Below, in pieces: positions 7,691 to 16,424 of a stretch of 64,000 bases of DNA. Both the position numbers and the translations under genes were made by a program. The stretch's first letter is position 1. Each line of letters begins with the position of its first letter. The stretch spans positions 124,001 to 188,000 of the forward strand of contig CAWASE010000001.1 in the NCBI GenBank assembly GCA_963784675.1. Reading direction: 5' to 3'. The notes beneath the pieces were generated by a model. The model was not told where the DNA came from. It worked only from the letters and a program-made list of their open reading frames with translations, and searched no databases. Source of the DNA: SCTD01 sp963784675. Lineage in GTDB: Bacteria; Actinomycetota; Actinomycetes; Mycobacteriales; SCTD01.

Positions 7691-9856
7691 TCAACGCTGG
7701 CGACGACGCTCGGACGGCGGCGGCCCCGGCGGCAGGACCGGCGGTGCGGCCGCGTCGATCGCCGCGCAGCGAGGCCAGGACCGCCGCCTTGCTGCGGGCG
7801 CGGTAGAACGGCGGCAGGCTGTCAGCAGGGTACGCGGCGTACCCGGCGGTCTCCAGCCGCGGGTCGAGGACGACGACGACGCCCCGGTCCGCGGTCGACC
7901 CGGACCAGCCGGCCTGCTCCCTGGGCGAGCAGCACCGCCGCCGGCGGCAGGGTCACCTCCAGGAAGCCGTTGCGTCCGCCGTCCGCCGCCGCGGCCAGGC
8001 GGGCCTTGGACAGCGGGTCGTCGACATGGCCGAACGGGATGCGGTCGATGACCACGAGCTGGCAGGCGCTGCCGGGCGTGTCGACGCCCTGCCAGAACGA
8101 GCGGGTGCCGAACAGGCACGTGCGGGCGTCGGAGGCGAAGGCGTGCTGCAGCGCGCCGGGCGAGTCGTCGCCCTGCAGCAGCACCGGGAGGTCGGTCGCG
8201 GCGCGCACGGCCGCCGCGGCGCGGCGCGGCGGCGGCCGTCGAGCTGAACAGCGCCGAGGGTGCGGCCGCCGGCGGCCGTCACCAGCTCGACGAGCAGCTC
8301 GTCGACCTCGCGCGCCCACGACACCGCCATCCGGCCGGGGTCGGACAGGTGCGCGGGCCACCCACAGCTGGCTCTGCCGGGCGTAGTCGAACGGGCTGCC
8401 GACGTCGAGGTGCTGCCAGCGCGGCGGGGGGCTCGTCGGCCTCGCCCTCGAGCACCTCGTCGACGGCGGCCGGATCGCGCCCGTCGTGCTGCTCGCCGTC
8501 GCCGACCGCGGTGCCGGCCAGCCAGCGTCAGTCCGAGCTGCTGCGCCGCGTGCCGGAAGGAGCCGCCGAGGGTCAGCGTGGCGGAGGTGGCGACGACCGT
8601 CGTCTCGCCGAACAGCCGGCTCGCCAGCGCCCCGCCGACCCGCAGCGGCGACACCCGCAGCCGCGTCGTCGCGCCGTCGGCGGTGGCGTAGACGGCCGAC
8701 GACACCGACGGCGTCCCGATCTCGCGCGCCGCCTCGGCGACCGCGGTCAGACCGGCCTTGGCCCGCTCGTGCCGGGCGAGCTCGACGTCGTCGTCCTTGA
8801 CCGACGGATCGGCCATCTCGCGGGTGATCTCGCGTGCAGGCCTGCGTCGCCGCCTGCTCCAGCGTGCCGAGCAGGTCCAGGCGTGCGCGGTCGAGCGCCT
8901 GGACCCAGCCCGGCTGGAGCGGCTGCAGGACGCCCTCCAAGCCGTCGCGCGGCCGTCCTCGAGCCGCTGTCAAGGTGCGTGTCGGCGACGAGGTCGTCGC
9001 GCGGCTGCCACCGCCCGCCGGACGTCGCCGTTGCTCAGCTCGTGCGAGAGCGCGTCGGTGACCGACGCGACGAACTCGTGCGCCTCGTCGAGGACGACCG
9101 CGTCGCGCTCCGGCAGCACCTGCACGCCGGTGAACACGTCGAGCGCGAGCAGCGTGTGGTTGGCGACGACGACGTCGGCCTCCTTGGCGGCCTCGCGCGG
9201 CCTTCTCGGCTGAAGCAGTCGACCGCGGCTCGGGCAGCGTGCTGCCCAGGCACTCGCGGGCGCTGACCGACACCTGCCGCCAGGCGCGGTCCGGTCACCG
9301 GGAAGGGCACCTCGTCGCGGTCGCCGGTCTCGGTCTCGCCCGCCCACTCGCGCAGGCGCACGACCTGCGTGCCGAGCGACGACTGCGGACCGTCGAACAG
9401 CGACTCCGGCTCGTCCTCGCGCGCACCTGGCCCGCCGCTGACCTGCTGCAGGCAGACGTAGTTGCCGCGCCCCTTGGCCAGCGCGTAGGTCGGCGTGCGT
9501 CCCAGCGACCGGGGCTCAGCGCCGTCACCAGGCGGGGCAGGTCCTTGTCGACCAGCTGGGCCTGCAGCGCCTTGGTGGCCGTCGCGACGACCACCCGCTT
9601 GCCCGAGGCGAGCGCCGGCACGAGGTAGCCGAGCGACTTGCCGGTGCCGGTGCCGGCCTGCACCAGCAGGTGCTCGCCGGAGCCCAGCGCCGTGCGCGAC
9701 CGCCTCCACCATCGCCCGCTGCCCGGGCCGCTCCTGCGACCCCGGGACGGCGCCGAGCGCGGCGTCCAGCCCCTTGAGCGCCTTGGTGACCCGGTGCGGG
9801 CGCGTGGGGCTGCCCCGGTGCGGGGTCGTCGGCCTCGACTGCTCCGGCTCCCCCAC
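7691..9856 (-). pseudogene. dinG: DinG-type ATP-dependent helicase, multiple frameshifts
   Basis: An XPD/DinG superfamily 2 helicase of about 720 codons that can be followed only by changing frame at least nine times. In order: RPGQRAMVEAVAH, the Walker A LVQAGTGTGKSLGYLVPAL (about 9670-9600), YALAKGRGNYVCLQQ, a cysteine group compatible with an Fe-S cluster (SARECLG, ARCP and DCF in three frames), VVVANHTLLALD, the DEAH box VVLDEAHEFVASV (about 9090), VVATSATLTLGGSF (about 8600), LFGTRSFWQGVDTPGSACQLV and VIDRIPFGHVDDPL (about 8090-8030). The end LPPFYRARSKAAVLASL precedes the stop at 7691. Every block is family-typical, so the breaks look like local indel errors. GTG 9856 is chosen because TAGCGT lies 7 nt upstream. 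Confidence 0.85.
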
Positions 9857-9863
9857 CCCGGGC

Positions 9864-9869
9864 ACGCTA
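9864..9869 (-). promoter_or_regulatory. -10 box of dinG
   Basis: TAGCGT on the minus strand, 7 nt before GTG 9856. It lies in a small self-complementary ACGCTAGCGT sequence in the divergent region between dinG and the flavodoxin-like gene. Confidence 0.4.
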
Positions 9870-9898
9870 GCGTCCGCGCCGCTCGCCAGACTGCACGC

Positions 9899-10351
9899 GT
9901 GCCCAGCCTGTTGATCGTCCACCACACACCCTCATCTGCGACCCAGGAGCTCTTGGAGGCGGTGCTCGCCGGGGCGCGCGACCCGGAGCTGGTCGGGGTC
10001 GAGGTGACCAGCCGGGCGGCGCTGTGCTGCGGCGCCGCCGACGTGCTCGTCGCGGACGCGGTGGTGCTCGGGACGCCGGCGAACATCGGCTACATGTCGG
10101 GTGCGCTCAAGCACTTCTTCGACACCGTCTACTACCCCGTGCTCACCGAGAAGGTCGGGCTCCCCTACGGACTGTGGGTGCACGGCGGCGACGACACCAC
10201 CGGTGCGGTCAGGGCGGTGGAGCGGATCGCCGCCGGCCTGTCGTGGACGCCGGTGGCCGCAGCCGTGACGGTGACCGGACCACCGTCGCGCACCGACCGG
10301 GACCGCTGCTACGAGCTGGCGGCCACCGTGGCGGCGACCCTGCTCGGCTGA
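9899..10351 (+). CDS. Flavodoxin-fold NAD(P)H-dependent oxidoreductase-like protein
   Basis: A 150-residue flavodoxin-like protein predicted to bind FMN. The start LLIVHHTPSSATQELLEAVLAG matches the phosphate-binding loop region. DAVVLGTPANIGYMSGALKHFFD is the second flavin-contacting loop, with the aromatic Y/F typical of WrbA/flavodoxin-2 proteins. YGLWVHGGDDTTGAVRAVERIA is the third. The redox partner and role are unknown. The GTG at 9899 follows CAGACT by 6 nt, a weak ANNNT -10 match. The gene is divergent from dinG and convergent with the acyl-CoA ligase gene. Confidence 0.85.
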   Translation: MPSLLIVHHTPSSATQELLEAVLAGARDPELVGVEVTSRAALCCGAADVLVADAVVLGTPANIGYMSGALKHFFDTVYYPVLTEKVGLPYGLWVHGGDDTTGAVRAVERIAAGLSWTPVAAAVTVTGPPSRTDRDRCYELAATVAATLLG

Positions 10352-10390
10352 CCGCGGCCCGGCTGCCACCCGCGCGATCCCCGGCACGCG

Positions 10391-11911
10391 TCAGGCCGAG
10401 AGCTCCTTCTTCAAGATCTTGCCCGTCGGTCCCTTGGGCAGCTCGTCGACGAAGCGGATCTCGCGCGGGTACTTGTAGGCCGCCAGGCGCTCCTTGGTGA
10501 AGGCGATGAGCTCGGCCGCCTCGACCGAGGCGCCCTGCTTCAGCGCGACGAAGGCCAGCACCTCCTCGCCGAGCTTGTCGTCCGGCTTGCCGATCACGGC
10601 GGCCTCGGCGACGGCCTCGTGCTCGTAGAGGACCTCTTCGATCTCGCGCGGGTAGACGTTGTAGCCGCCGCGGATGACGAGGTCCTTCTTGCGGTCGACG
10701 ATGAAGAAGTAGCCGTCCTCGTCCTGGTAGGCGAGGTCGCCGGTGTGGAACCAGCCGCCGCGGAACGCCTCCGCGGTCGCCTCGGGCTGCTTGTAGTAGC
10801 CCTTCATGATGTTGTGCCCGCGGATGACGATCTCGCCGACCTGGTCCTGGCCGGGCGGCAGCGGCACGTCGTTCTCGTCGACGACCTGGACCGTGACGCC
10901 CCAGATCGGCTTGCCGATGCTGAGCACCTTGCGCTGGTCGGCGTCGATGTTGAACGTCGTCGTGCTGGTGCTCTCGGACAGCCCGTACCCCTCCAGGATC
11001 ACGCAGCCCGGGAACTTCTGCTCGAAGGCCTTGATCGTCTCGCCGGGGATCGGTGCTCCGCCGGAGACGCCGACCCGCAGGCTGGACAGGTCCCGCCCCG
11101 AGGTGTCCATGTTCAGCAGCCCCACGTACATCGTCGGCACCCCGCTGAAGATCGTGCAGCGGTGCTTCTCGACGGCTTCCAGCACCGGATCGAGCTCGAA
11201 CCGCGGCACCAGCACCAGCGTCCCGCCGTAGCGGACGGTGGTGTTCAGCACGCTGGACAGACCGAAGACGTGGAACAGCGGCAGCACCGCCACGCCGATG
11301 TCGTCCTCCTGGAACTGGAACAGCTGTCCGGCGACGGTGCAGTTCATGTACAGGTTCAGGTGGGTCAGCTCGGCGCCCTTGGGCTTGCCGGTCGTGCCGC
11401 TGGTGTAGAGCAGCACCGCGGTGTCGTCGGCGTCGGTCGGCGCGATGTCGCGCGTGTCGTCGGCGAAGTAGAGCTCGTCGAAGTGCTTGGTGCCCTCCGG
11501 ACGCTCGTCGTTGCCGGGCAGGTTGACGACGTAGGTCGTGATGCCGTCCAGGGTCGACGCTCCCTTGACCGCCTCGGCGGCGAACAGCTCGAAGGTGATG
11601 AGCACCTTCGCGTCGCTGTCCTTGAGGTGATAGGCCACCTCGGGCGCCTTCAGCAGCGGGTTCAGCGGCACCATGACCAGCCCGGCCTTCATGAGGCCGA
11701 AGTAGGAGAACAGGAACTGCGGCAGGTTCGGCAGCTGGACCGCCACCTTGTCGCCCGGCTGCAGCCCGGTGGCCAGCAGCGCGGAGGCGACCCGTCCGGA
11801 GATCTCGTCGACCTGGTCGTAGCTGAAGCTCAGGTCGAAGACGTGGCACAGCGGCTTGTCGGGGTGCGCGTTGCGCGACTCGCGGAGCATGGTGGCGACG
11901 TTGAGGCTCAT
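10391..11911 (-). CDS. Long-chain fatty-acid-CoA ligase (FadD-like)
   Basis: A 506-residue ANL-family ligase predicted to convert fatty acids to acyl-CoA. Motifs: P-loop YTSGTTGKPKG (169-179), VLPLFHVFGLSS, SGGAPIPGETIKAFEQ, EGYGLSEST, GGWFHTGDLAYQDEDGY, DRKKDLVIRGGYNVYPREIE, and the C-terminal catalytic Lys in PTGKILKKELSA. Full length, with all core motifs. Codon use is less extreme than in some neighbours, with regular AAG and GAG codons as expected of a well-expressed gene. ATG 11911 is selected over the upstream ATG at 11938 because a TACGAT -10 box lies 7 nt before it. It is divergent from the PAC2 gene. Confidence 0.93.
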   Translation of the reverse strand: MSLNVATMLRESRNAHPDKPLCHVFDLSFSYDQVDEISGRVASALLATGLQPGDKVAVQLPNLPQFLFSYFGLMKAGLVMVPLNPLLKAPEVAYHLKDSDAKVLITFELFAAEAVKGASTLDGITTYVVNLPGNDERPEGTKHFDELYFADDTRDIAPTDADDTAVLLYTSGTTGKPKGAELTHLNLYMNCTVAGQLFQFQEDDIGVAVLPLFHVFGLSSVLNTTVRYGGTLVLVPRFELDPVLEAVEKHRCTIFSGVPTMYVGLLNMDTSGRDLSSLRVGVSGGAPIPGETIKAFEQKFPGCVILEGYGLSESTSTTTFNIDADQRKVLSIGKPIWGVTVQVVDENDVPLPPGQDQVGEIVIRGHNIMKGYYKQPEATAEAFRGGWFHTGDLAYQDEDGYFFIVDRKKDLVIRGGYNVYPREIEEVLYEHEAVAEAAVIGKPDDKLGEEVLAFVALKQGASVEAAELIAFTKERLAAYKYPREIRFVDELPKGPTGKILKKELSA

Positions 11912-11918
11912 GGCGTGG

Positions 11919-11924
11919 ATCGTA
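11919..11924 (-). promoter_or_regulatory. -10 box of FadD-like gene
   Basis: TACGAT on the minus strand, 7 nt before ATG 11911. This is a leaderless-type arrangement. Confidence 0.45.
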
Positions 11925-12032
11925 GTGAGATGCAGCACCTGCCGCGCGCCGCGCAGCGGGGCACACTGTCGGAACAGCCGGGCGGGGGCGGACGTTGCCC
12001 TGACGACGGGTGATCATCCGCAGCGGCGTGAC

Positions 12033-12038
12033 GGGAGG
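12033..12038 (+). promoter_or_regulatory. Ribosome-binding site fixing the PAC2 start
   Basis: GGGAGG, 7 nt before GTG 12046. It selects this start over the in-frame GTG at 12010, which has no such site. Confidence 0.6.
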
Positions 12039-12045
12039 CGAAGAC

Positions 12046-12954
12046 GTGGCCAGGCTGGACCCCAGCGACCTGTACGAGGTCACGGACGACCTTCCCGACC
12101 TCGGTACGCCGGTGCTGATCCAGGCGCTGGACGGTTTCGTCGACGCCGGGTCCGCCAAACGGTTGGCCCGCGAGCACCTCGTCGCTTCCGGCGACTCGCA
12201 GGTGGTCGCGACCTTCGACGTGGACCGCCTGCTCGACTACCGCGCGCGGCGGCCGCTGATGACCTTCGACGAGGACCACTGGTCGGACTACGCCGAGCCG
12301 TTGCTGGCGGTGCACCTGGTCCGCGACGGCGGCGGCACCCCCTTCCTGGTGCTCGCCGGACCCGAACCGGACGTCTCCTGGGACGCCTTCACCGGCGCGG
12401 TGCGTCAGCTCGTCGAGCGCTTCGGCGTACGCATGACCATCGGCCTCAACGCCATCCCGATGGCGGTCCCGCACACCCGCCCGCTCGGCGTCATCGCCCA
12501 CGGCTCGCGTCCCGAGCTGGTGGCCGACCGGGAACGCTGGGTCGGCAAGGTGCAGGTGCCCTCCAGCGCCGGCCACCTGCTCGAGTACCGCCTCGGGCAG
12601 GCCGGGCACGACGCCGCCGGCTTCGCCGTCGCCGTGCCGCACTACCTGTCCGACGCGCAGTACCCCCTGGCCGCCGTGCGCCTGATCGACAGCGTCTCGG
12701 GCCTGTCGGGCCTGAGCCTGGACACCACCGCCCTCGCTGCCGCCGGCGATGCCGTGCAGTCCCAGGTGCAGGACCAGGTCGACGCCTCCGACGAGGTGTC
12801 CGCCGTCGTCCGCGCCCTCGAGGAGCAGTACGACACCCACCTGGCCGGCTCCTCGCGCAACCTGCTCGCCGAGATGGACGGCGCGCTGCCGACCGCGGAC
12901 GAGCTCGGCGCTGAGCTGGAGCGCTATCTGGCCGAGCAGGCCGACGGCGGCTAG
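12046..12954 (+). CDS. PAC2-family (proteasome assembly chaperone-like) protein
   Basis: A 302-residue PAC2 (PF09754) protein. Characteristic features are VLIQALDGFVDAGSAKRLAREHL near the N-terminus, the VATFDVDRLLDYRARRPLMTFD block, VLAGPEPDVSWDAF, and GLNAIPMAVPHTRP. The C-terminal third, from about 245, is charged and probably helical. Such proteins are widespread in actinobacteria, which have proteasomes, and resemble eukaryotic proteasome assembly chaperones in fold. Their bacterial function is not established. It has its own leader and a strong ribosome-binding site. Confidence 0.9.
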   Translation: MARLDPSDLYEVTDDLPDLGTPVLIQALDGFVDAGSAKRLAREHLVASGDSQVVATFDVDRLLDYRARRPLMTFDEDHWSDYAEPLLAVHLVRDGGGTPFLVLAGPEPDVSWDAFTGAVRQLVERFGVRMTIGLNAIPMAVPHTRPLGVIAHGSRPELVADRERWVGKVQVPSSAGHLLEYRLGQAGHDAAGFAVAVPHYLSDAQYPLAAVRLIDSVSGLSGLSLDTTALAAAGDAVQSQVQDQVDASDEVSAVVRALEEQYDTHLAGSSRNLLAEMDGALPTADELGAELERYLAEQADGG

Positions 12955-12971
12955 TTGTTCTGCTCGGCGGA

Positions 12972-12977
12972 TACGGT
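12972..12977 (+). promoter_or_regulatory. -10 box of lipoprotein hydrolase gene
   Basis: TACGGT, 6 nt before GTG 12984. It lies in the 29-bp gap after the PAC2 stop, so the downstream gene probably has its own leaderless promoter. Confidence 0.45.
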
Positions 12978-12983
12978 GCCCAG

Positions 12984-13802
12984 GTGAGTCGCACGGAACG
13001 CTGCTGGCCGGTGACGGCGGTCTGCGCGCTGGCGCTGACGGCCTGCGCGGGTGCACCTGCGGCCCCGGTGGCGTCGTCGGCCGCTCCCTCTCCCCGGGCC
13101 TCCTTCGTCGTGCTCGGTCCGGTGCCGTCGGGCTCACCGCAGCCCGGAACCGACTGCGCTACGGCCACCGAGACCACCGTGGCGCTGCGGGCCCCGGACG
13201 GCGTGCCTGTTGTCGGCATCGCCCTCGGTACGGGCTCCCGAGGCGTCGTGCTCGGACACCAGAGCGGCGGGGACGTCTGCGACGTGCTGGCCTTCGGCCG
13301 GGTGCTCGCGGCCCGTGGGTACGCCGTGCTGGCCCTGGACTTCGAGGATCACGGCGCCTCCGGAAGCACTTACCGCAAGGGAGCCGCCCAGCCGGCCGTC
13401 CGACCGTACGCGGACGACCTGCGCACGGGGATCGCCTACCTGCGCTCCCTCGGAGTGCAGCAGGTGGGCCTGCTCGGGGTCAGCATGGGCGGGACGTCCG
13501 CCGTCGTCGCCGGCGCCGGTGACCCCGACGTGCAGGCCGTGGTCGACATCAGCGGCCCGGCGGTCTTCGGTGGTCTGGACAGCGTGACGGCGGCCGGCAC
13601 ACGCGGCGTACCGCTGCTGCTGCTGGTGGGGACGCGCGATCCGGCGGTGCCCACGGCCGACCTGCGGGAGGTGGACGCGGCCTCGTCGGCGCCCGGCACT
13701 CGGCTGCTGGTGCTGGACAGCAACCGGCACGGCAAGGACCTGCTCGCCGAACCTGCGGTCAGCAGCGCCGTGCTGTCCTTCCTGGACGCGCAGCTGCACT
13801 AG
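12984..13802 (+). CDS. Putative lipoprotein with alpha/beta-hydrolase fold
   Basis: A 272-residue protein with a lipoprotein signal: RTERCWPVTAVCALALTAC has a short charged N-region, a hydrophobic core and a lipobox-like LTAC, with the mature Cys near residue 21. An Ala/Ser/Pro-rich linker leads to a hydrolase domain whose nucleophile elbow is GVSMGG (Ser nucleophile). DPAVPTADL supplies a likely acid and NRHGKD a likely catalytic His. DFEDHGASG corresponds to the oxyanion-hole side of the fold. It is probably anchored on the outer face of the membrane; the substrate is unknown, with dienelactone hydrolase-like and esterase-like proteins as nearest types. Confidence 0.82.
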   Translation: MSRTERCWPVTAVCALALTACAGAPAAPVASSAAPSPRASFVVLGPVPSGSPQPGTDCATATETTVALRAPDGVPVVGIALGTGSRGVVLGHQSGGDVCDVLAFGRVLAARGYAVLALDFEDHGASGSTYRKGAAQPAVRPYADDLRTGIAYLRSLGVQQVGLLGVSMGGTSAVVAGAGDPDVQAVVDISGPAVFGGLDSVTAAGTRGVPLLLLVGTRDPAVPTADLREVDAASSAPGTRLLVLDSNRHGKDLLAEPAVSSAVLSFLDAQLH

Positions 13803-13813
13803 CCGGCAGCCCG

Positions 13814-14479
13814 TCAGTTGCCGTCGGCGTCGGCTTCGCTCTGGGTCTTGATCTCGACGCTGCCGAAGCCGCCGACGGCGCGAACGTGCACGACGATTGC
13901 GCCACTGTCGCGCGCTCTGCACGCGTCGGCGCAGTCCGTACTGCCGAAGACGACCAGCCCGCCGGTGTCCACCCGCACGTCGTTCGGCACCACCACCTCG
14001 ACGCTGCCGAAGATCACGCTCACGGCGACATCGGTCTGACCTGAGGGCACGCGGACCGTCGTACTGCCGAAGACGGTGCGTCCGTCGGTACCGGAGACGA
14101 TCACCGCTCCGGCGCTGCCCAGCAGGGCGATCGGGACGAGGGCCCCGGCCAGCTTCTCGCGCCAGCGGCTGCGCCCGAGCAGGGCGGGTGACTGGCCTCC
14201 GCCGGACCGTGCCGGCAGGTCGCGAGCCTTGCCGTGATGCACCTGCCGGACCGGCGGCTGCTCGTCCCCTCGCCGCGCCGACAGCGGACGGTTCTCGGTC
14301 GGGAGGTCGACGACGAGGTGCTCGAGGTCGGACCCCGTCCGGGCCTGCCACAGCAGGGCGGCCCGCTCTTCGTACTCGGGCAGGGTGAGGACACCGTCGC
14401 CGACGGCGCCCTGCAGCCGCTCGTCGACGACCTGCCGCTGCCGGTCACCGATGCGCAGCTCCGGGATGCTGTCGGTCAT
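13814..14479 (-). CDS. DUF1707 / LiaF-like cell-envelope protein
   Basis: A 221-residue protein. The N-terminus ELRIGDRQRQVVDERLQGAV, then GDGVLTLPEYEERAALLWQAR, is the DUF1707 (SHOCT-like) module. A single hydrophobic segment (about 112-128, LAGALVPIALLGSAGAVIV) is followed by a beta-rich domain with repeated VFGSTTVRVP, VIFGSVEVVVP, VVFGST and VGGFGSVEI strands, as in the C-terminal domain of LiaF-type antibiotic-response proteins. It is predicted to be membrane-anchored with an envelope-sensing or scaffold role. Two Cys (DCADAC) in the domain are unusual for the family and could form a disulfide. Divergent from the SpoU methyltransferase gene. Confidence 0.8.
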   Translation of the reverse strand: MTDSIPELRIGDRQRQVVDERLQGAVGDGVLTLPEYEERAALLWQARTGSDLEHLVVDLPTENRPLSARRGDEQPPVRQVHHGKARDLPARSGGGQSPALLGRSRWREKLAGALVPIALLGSAGAVIVSGTDGRTVFGSTTVRVPSGQTDVAVSVIFGSVEVVVPNDVRVDTGGLVVFGSTDCADACRARDSGAIVVHVRAVGGFGSVEIKTQSEADADGN

Positions 14480-14533
14480 GGCCTCATCGTGGCGTACCCG
14501 GACGCCGGAGGCCAGAGGCTGCGACGATGGGAC

Positions 14534-15184
14534 GTGAGCGTCGAGCTGGAGGGTTTCCACGCCGTCAAGCACGCGCTGCGCTTCGCTCCCGACCTCGTGG
14601 GCGATATCCGGATCCAGGACGTCGACCGCGCCCGGCAGCTGTGCGAGCGGCTCGCCCCCGACGTGCTGGTTGCGCTGCTCGCCCGGGCCGTGACCGCCGA
14701 GGTGGCCCACCACACCGGCGTCTGCGGCACCGCCGACCGACCGGCCCCGGACCGCGCCGCGCTCTACGCCCGTCGTGCACCGTTCGTGCTGCTGGACGCA
14801 CCCCGCTCGCCCGGCAACGCCGGTGCCGTCGTGCGGGTGGCGGCGGCGGCCGGCGCCAGCGGGGTGGGCGTCACCGGGACGCTGGACCCGTGGCACCCCA
14901 CGGTCCTGCGCGGCAGCGCCGGCCTGCACTACGCGCTCCCGGTCCTCGCGCTGGACGACGCCGACCTCGACGCGCTGACCGGCCCCGTCGTCGTGCTCGA
15001 CGCCGACGGCGACGACCGGGCCCGGCTGCCGGAGGACGCCGTGCTGGTGGTCGGCAGCGAGAGGTCGGGAGTGGGCGCCCGCCTCCGCGCCCGCGCCGAC
15101 CTGGTGCTGGCGCTGCCCATGCGGCCAGGGGTCAGCAGCCTGAACCTGGCCACCGCCGCAGCCGCGGCCCTGTACCGCCGCTGA
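14534..15184 (+). CDS. TrmH/SpoU-family RNA 2'-O-methyltransferase
   Basis: A 216-residue SPOUT methyltransferase predicted to methylate ribose 2'-OH in rRNA or tRNA with S-adenosylmethionine. Motif 1 is RSPGNAGAVVRVAAAAGASGV, motif 2 is LVVGSERSGVG, and motif 3 is LPMRPGVSSLNLATAAAAALY, the knot that binds SAM. The N-terminal part (VELEGFHAVKHALRFAPDLV) matches the substrate-binding extension of actinobacterial relatives. Motif 2 has SERSG where SEG.G is more common, a small deviation. GTG 14534 is the best start but has no strong ribosome-binding site. Confidence 0.86.
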   Translation: MSVELEGFHAVKHALRFAPDLVGDIRIQDVDRARQLCERLAPDVLVALLARAVTAEVAHHTGVCGTADRPAPDRAALYARRAPFVLLDAPRSPGNAGAVVRVAAAAGASGVGVTGTLDPWHPTVLRGSAGLHYALPVLALDDADLDALTGPVVVLDADGDDRARLPEDAVLVVGSERSGVGARLRARADLVLALPMRPGVSSLNLATAAAAALYRR

Positions 15185-15220
15185 ACCGGCGGTCGCAGCG
15201 GGACCCGTGCGGGACCGGAC

Positions 15221-16207
15221 CTACCGCCCGGTGTGCGGCATCAGCGCGCCGGCCGGGATCTGCCCGAAGCGTCCGGCGTTGAAGTCGTCGACGGCCGCCT
15301 GCAGCTCCGCCCGGGTGTTCATCACGAACGGCCCGTACTGCGCTACCGGCTCACGGATCGGCTCGCCGCCCAGGATCAGCACCTCCAGCGACGGGTGCCG
15401 GCCCTCCTGCACGTCGTCGGCCGCGACGGTCAGCTGGTCGCCGGCCCCGAAGACCGCGGTCTGGCCCGTGTGCACCGGACGCCCCTCGGCACCGACCCGG
15501 CCGCGCCCGGACAGGACGTAGACCAGGCCGTTGTAGGAGGCGCGCCACGGCAGCGACAGCTGCGCGCCGCGGCTGATCGAGGCGTGCACCAGCGTGATGG
15601 GAGTCCGCGTCGAGCCGGGGCCACGGTGCACGACCCCGTCCGGCCCGGGCAGCTCGCCGGCGATGACGCGCAGCAGCGCGCCGCCGTCGTCGGAGGCCAG
15701 CAGCGTGACGTCCTGACCTTCCAGGTTCTGGTAGGCGGGCTCGACCATCTTCTGCACCGAGGGCAGGTTGACCCACAGCTGCACCCCGTGGAAGGTGCCG
15801 CCGCTGCGGACGAGGTCGACCGGCGGGGTCTCGATGTGCAGGATGCCGCCGCCCGCCGTCATCCACTGCGTGGCCCCGTCGGTGATGAAGCCGCCCCCGC
15901 CGTGGCTGTCCTGGTGCTGGAAGGCGCCGTCCATGATGTAGGTGACGGTCTCGAAGCCGCGGTGCGGGTGCCAGGAGGTGCCCTTGGGCTCGCCCGGTGC
16001 GTACTCGACCTCACCCATCTGATCCATCATGATGAAGGGGTCCAGCACCTCGGGGCGCAGGCCGGCGAAGGCGCGGCGGACCGGGAAGCCCTCGCCCTCC
16101 ACCCCCTGCGGCGCGGTGGTCACCGAGAGCACGGGGCGCTCGGTGTCTCCCAGCCCGGCGCGCGGTACCCGGGCGAGGGTGAGGGTATCGGCGGTGACAG
16201 CAGGCAT
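15221..16207 (-). CDS. Pirin-family bicupin protein
   Basis: A 328-residue pirin. The N-terminal cupin has FIMMDQMGEVEYAPGE, SWHPHRGFETVTYIMDGAFQHQDS and the metal-binding His/Glu set around HPHRGFE, HQDS and HIE. The second cupin includes VYVLSGRGRVG. Pirins bind a metal ion, and some act as quercetinases or redox-responsive regulators; the function here is unknown. The upstream region holds a perfect GTTGC-N4-GCAAC inverted repeat 20-34 bp before the ATG, so the gene is probably repressed by a MarR-type regulator. A purine-rich GAAGGGAAG ribosome-binding site precedes ATG 16207. Confidence 0.92.
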   Translation of the reverse strand: MPAVTADTLTLARVPRAGLGDTERPVLSVTTAPQGVEGEGFPVRRAFAGLRPEVLDPFIMMDQMGEVEYAPGEPKGTSWHPHRGFETVTYIMDGAFQHQDSHGGGGFITDGATQWMTAGGGILHIETPPVDLVRSGGTFHGVQLWVNLPSVQKMVEPAYQNLEGQDVTLLASDDGGALLRVIAGELPGPDGVVHRGPGSTRTPITLVHASISRGAQLSLPWRASYNGLVYVLSGRGRVGAEGRPVHTGQTAVFGAGDQLTVAADDVQEGRHPSLEVLILGGEPIREPVAQYGPFVMNTRAELQAAVDDFNAGRFGQIPAGALMPHTGR

Positions 16208-16227
16208 GGTGGCTTCCCTTCACGTTT

Positions 16228-16241
16228 GTTGCGTGTGCAAC
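16228..16241. promoter_or_regulatory. MarR-type operator upstream of pirin gene
   Basis: Perfect inverted repeat GTTGC-GTGT-GCAAC. On the minus strand it follows a possible TAGAGT -10 box and precedes the pirin ribosome-binding site, so a bound repressor would block transcription. The sequence resembles MarR/DUF24-type boxes often seen before pirin genes. No MarR gene is present in the window. Confidence 0.55.
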
Positions 16242-16372
16242 TACTCTAGTCAGCGCTCGTCGTCGTCGCGACATTCCCGGCCTCGGCCCGCTCCTTGATC
16301 CTCAGAAGGTTCCGTGGCCTCGCGGCCGGCCTGGACGGCGTGTCGCGCACCGATGCTTCTGATGATCACCGA

Positions 16373-16417
16373 GGGGGGCAGGCGGGAGGGGAGCGGGGCG
16401 GGAGGGGCGGGGGCGGG
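16373..16417 (+). other. Guanine-rich tract with G-quadruplex potential
   Basis: Forty-five bases with at least seven runs of three or more G separated by one to five bases, on the plus strand, ending 8 bp from the stop of the acetyltransferase gene. In that gene's transcript the tract is C-rich. The 217-bp interval between 16208 and 16424 otherwise contains only the pirin operator and promoter. Confidence 0.6.
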
Positions 16418-16424
16418 CGACCCG

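Noticed and set aside
7691..9856. Programmed frameshifting in dinG
   Set aside because: There are too many switches (nine or more), in both directions, without slippery heptamers, so programmed recoding does not fit.
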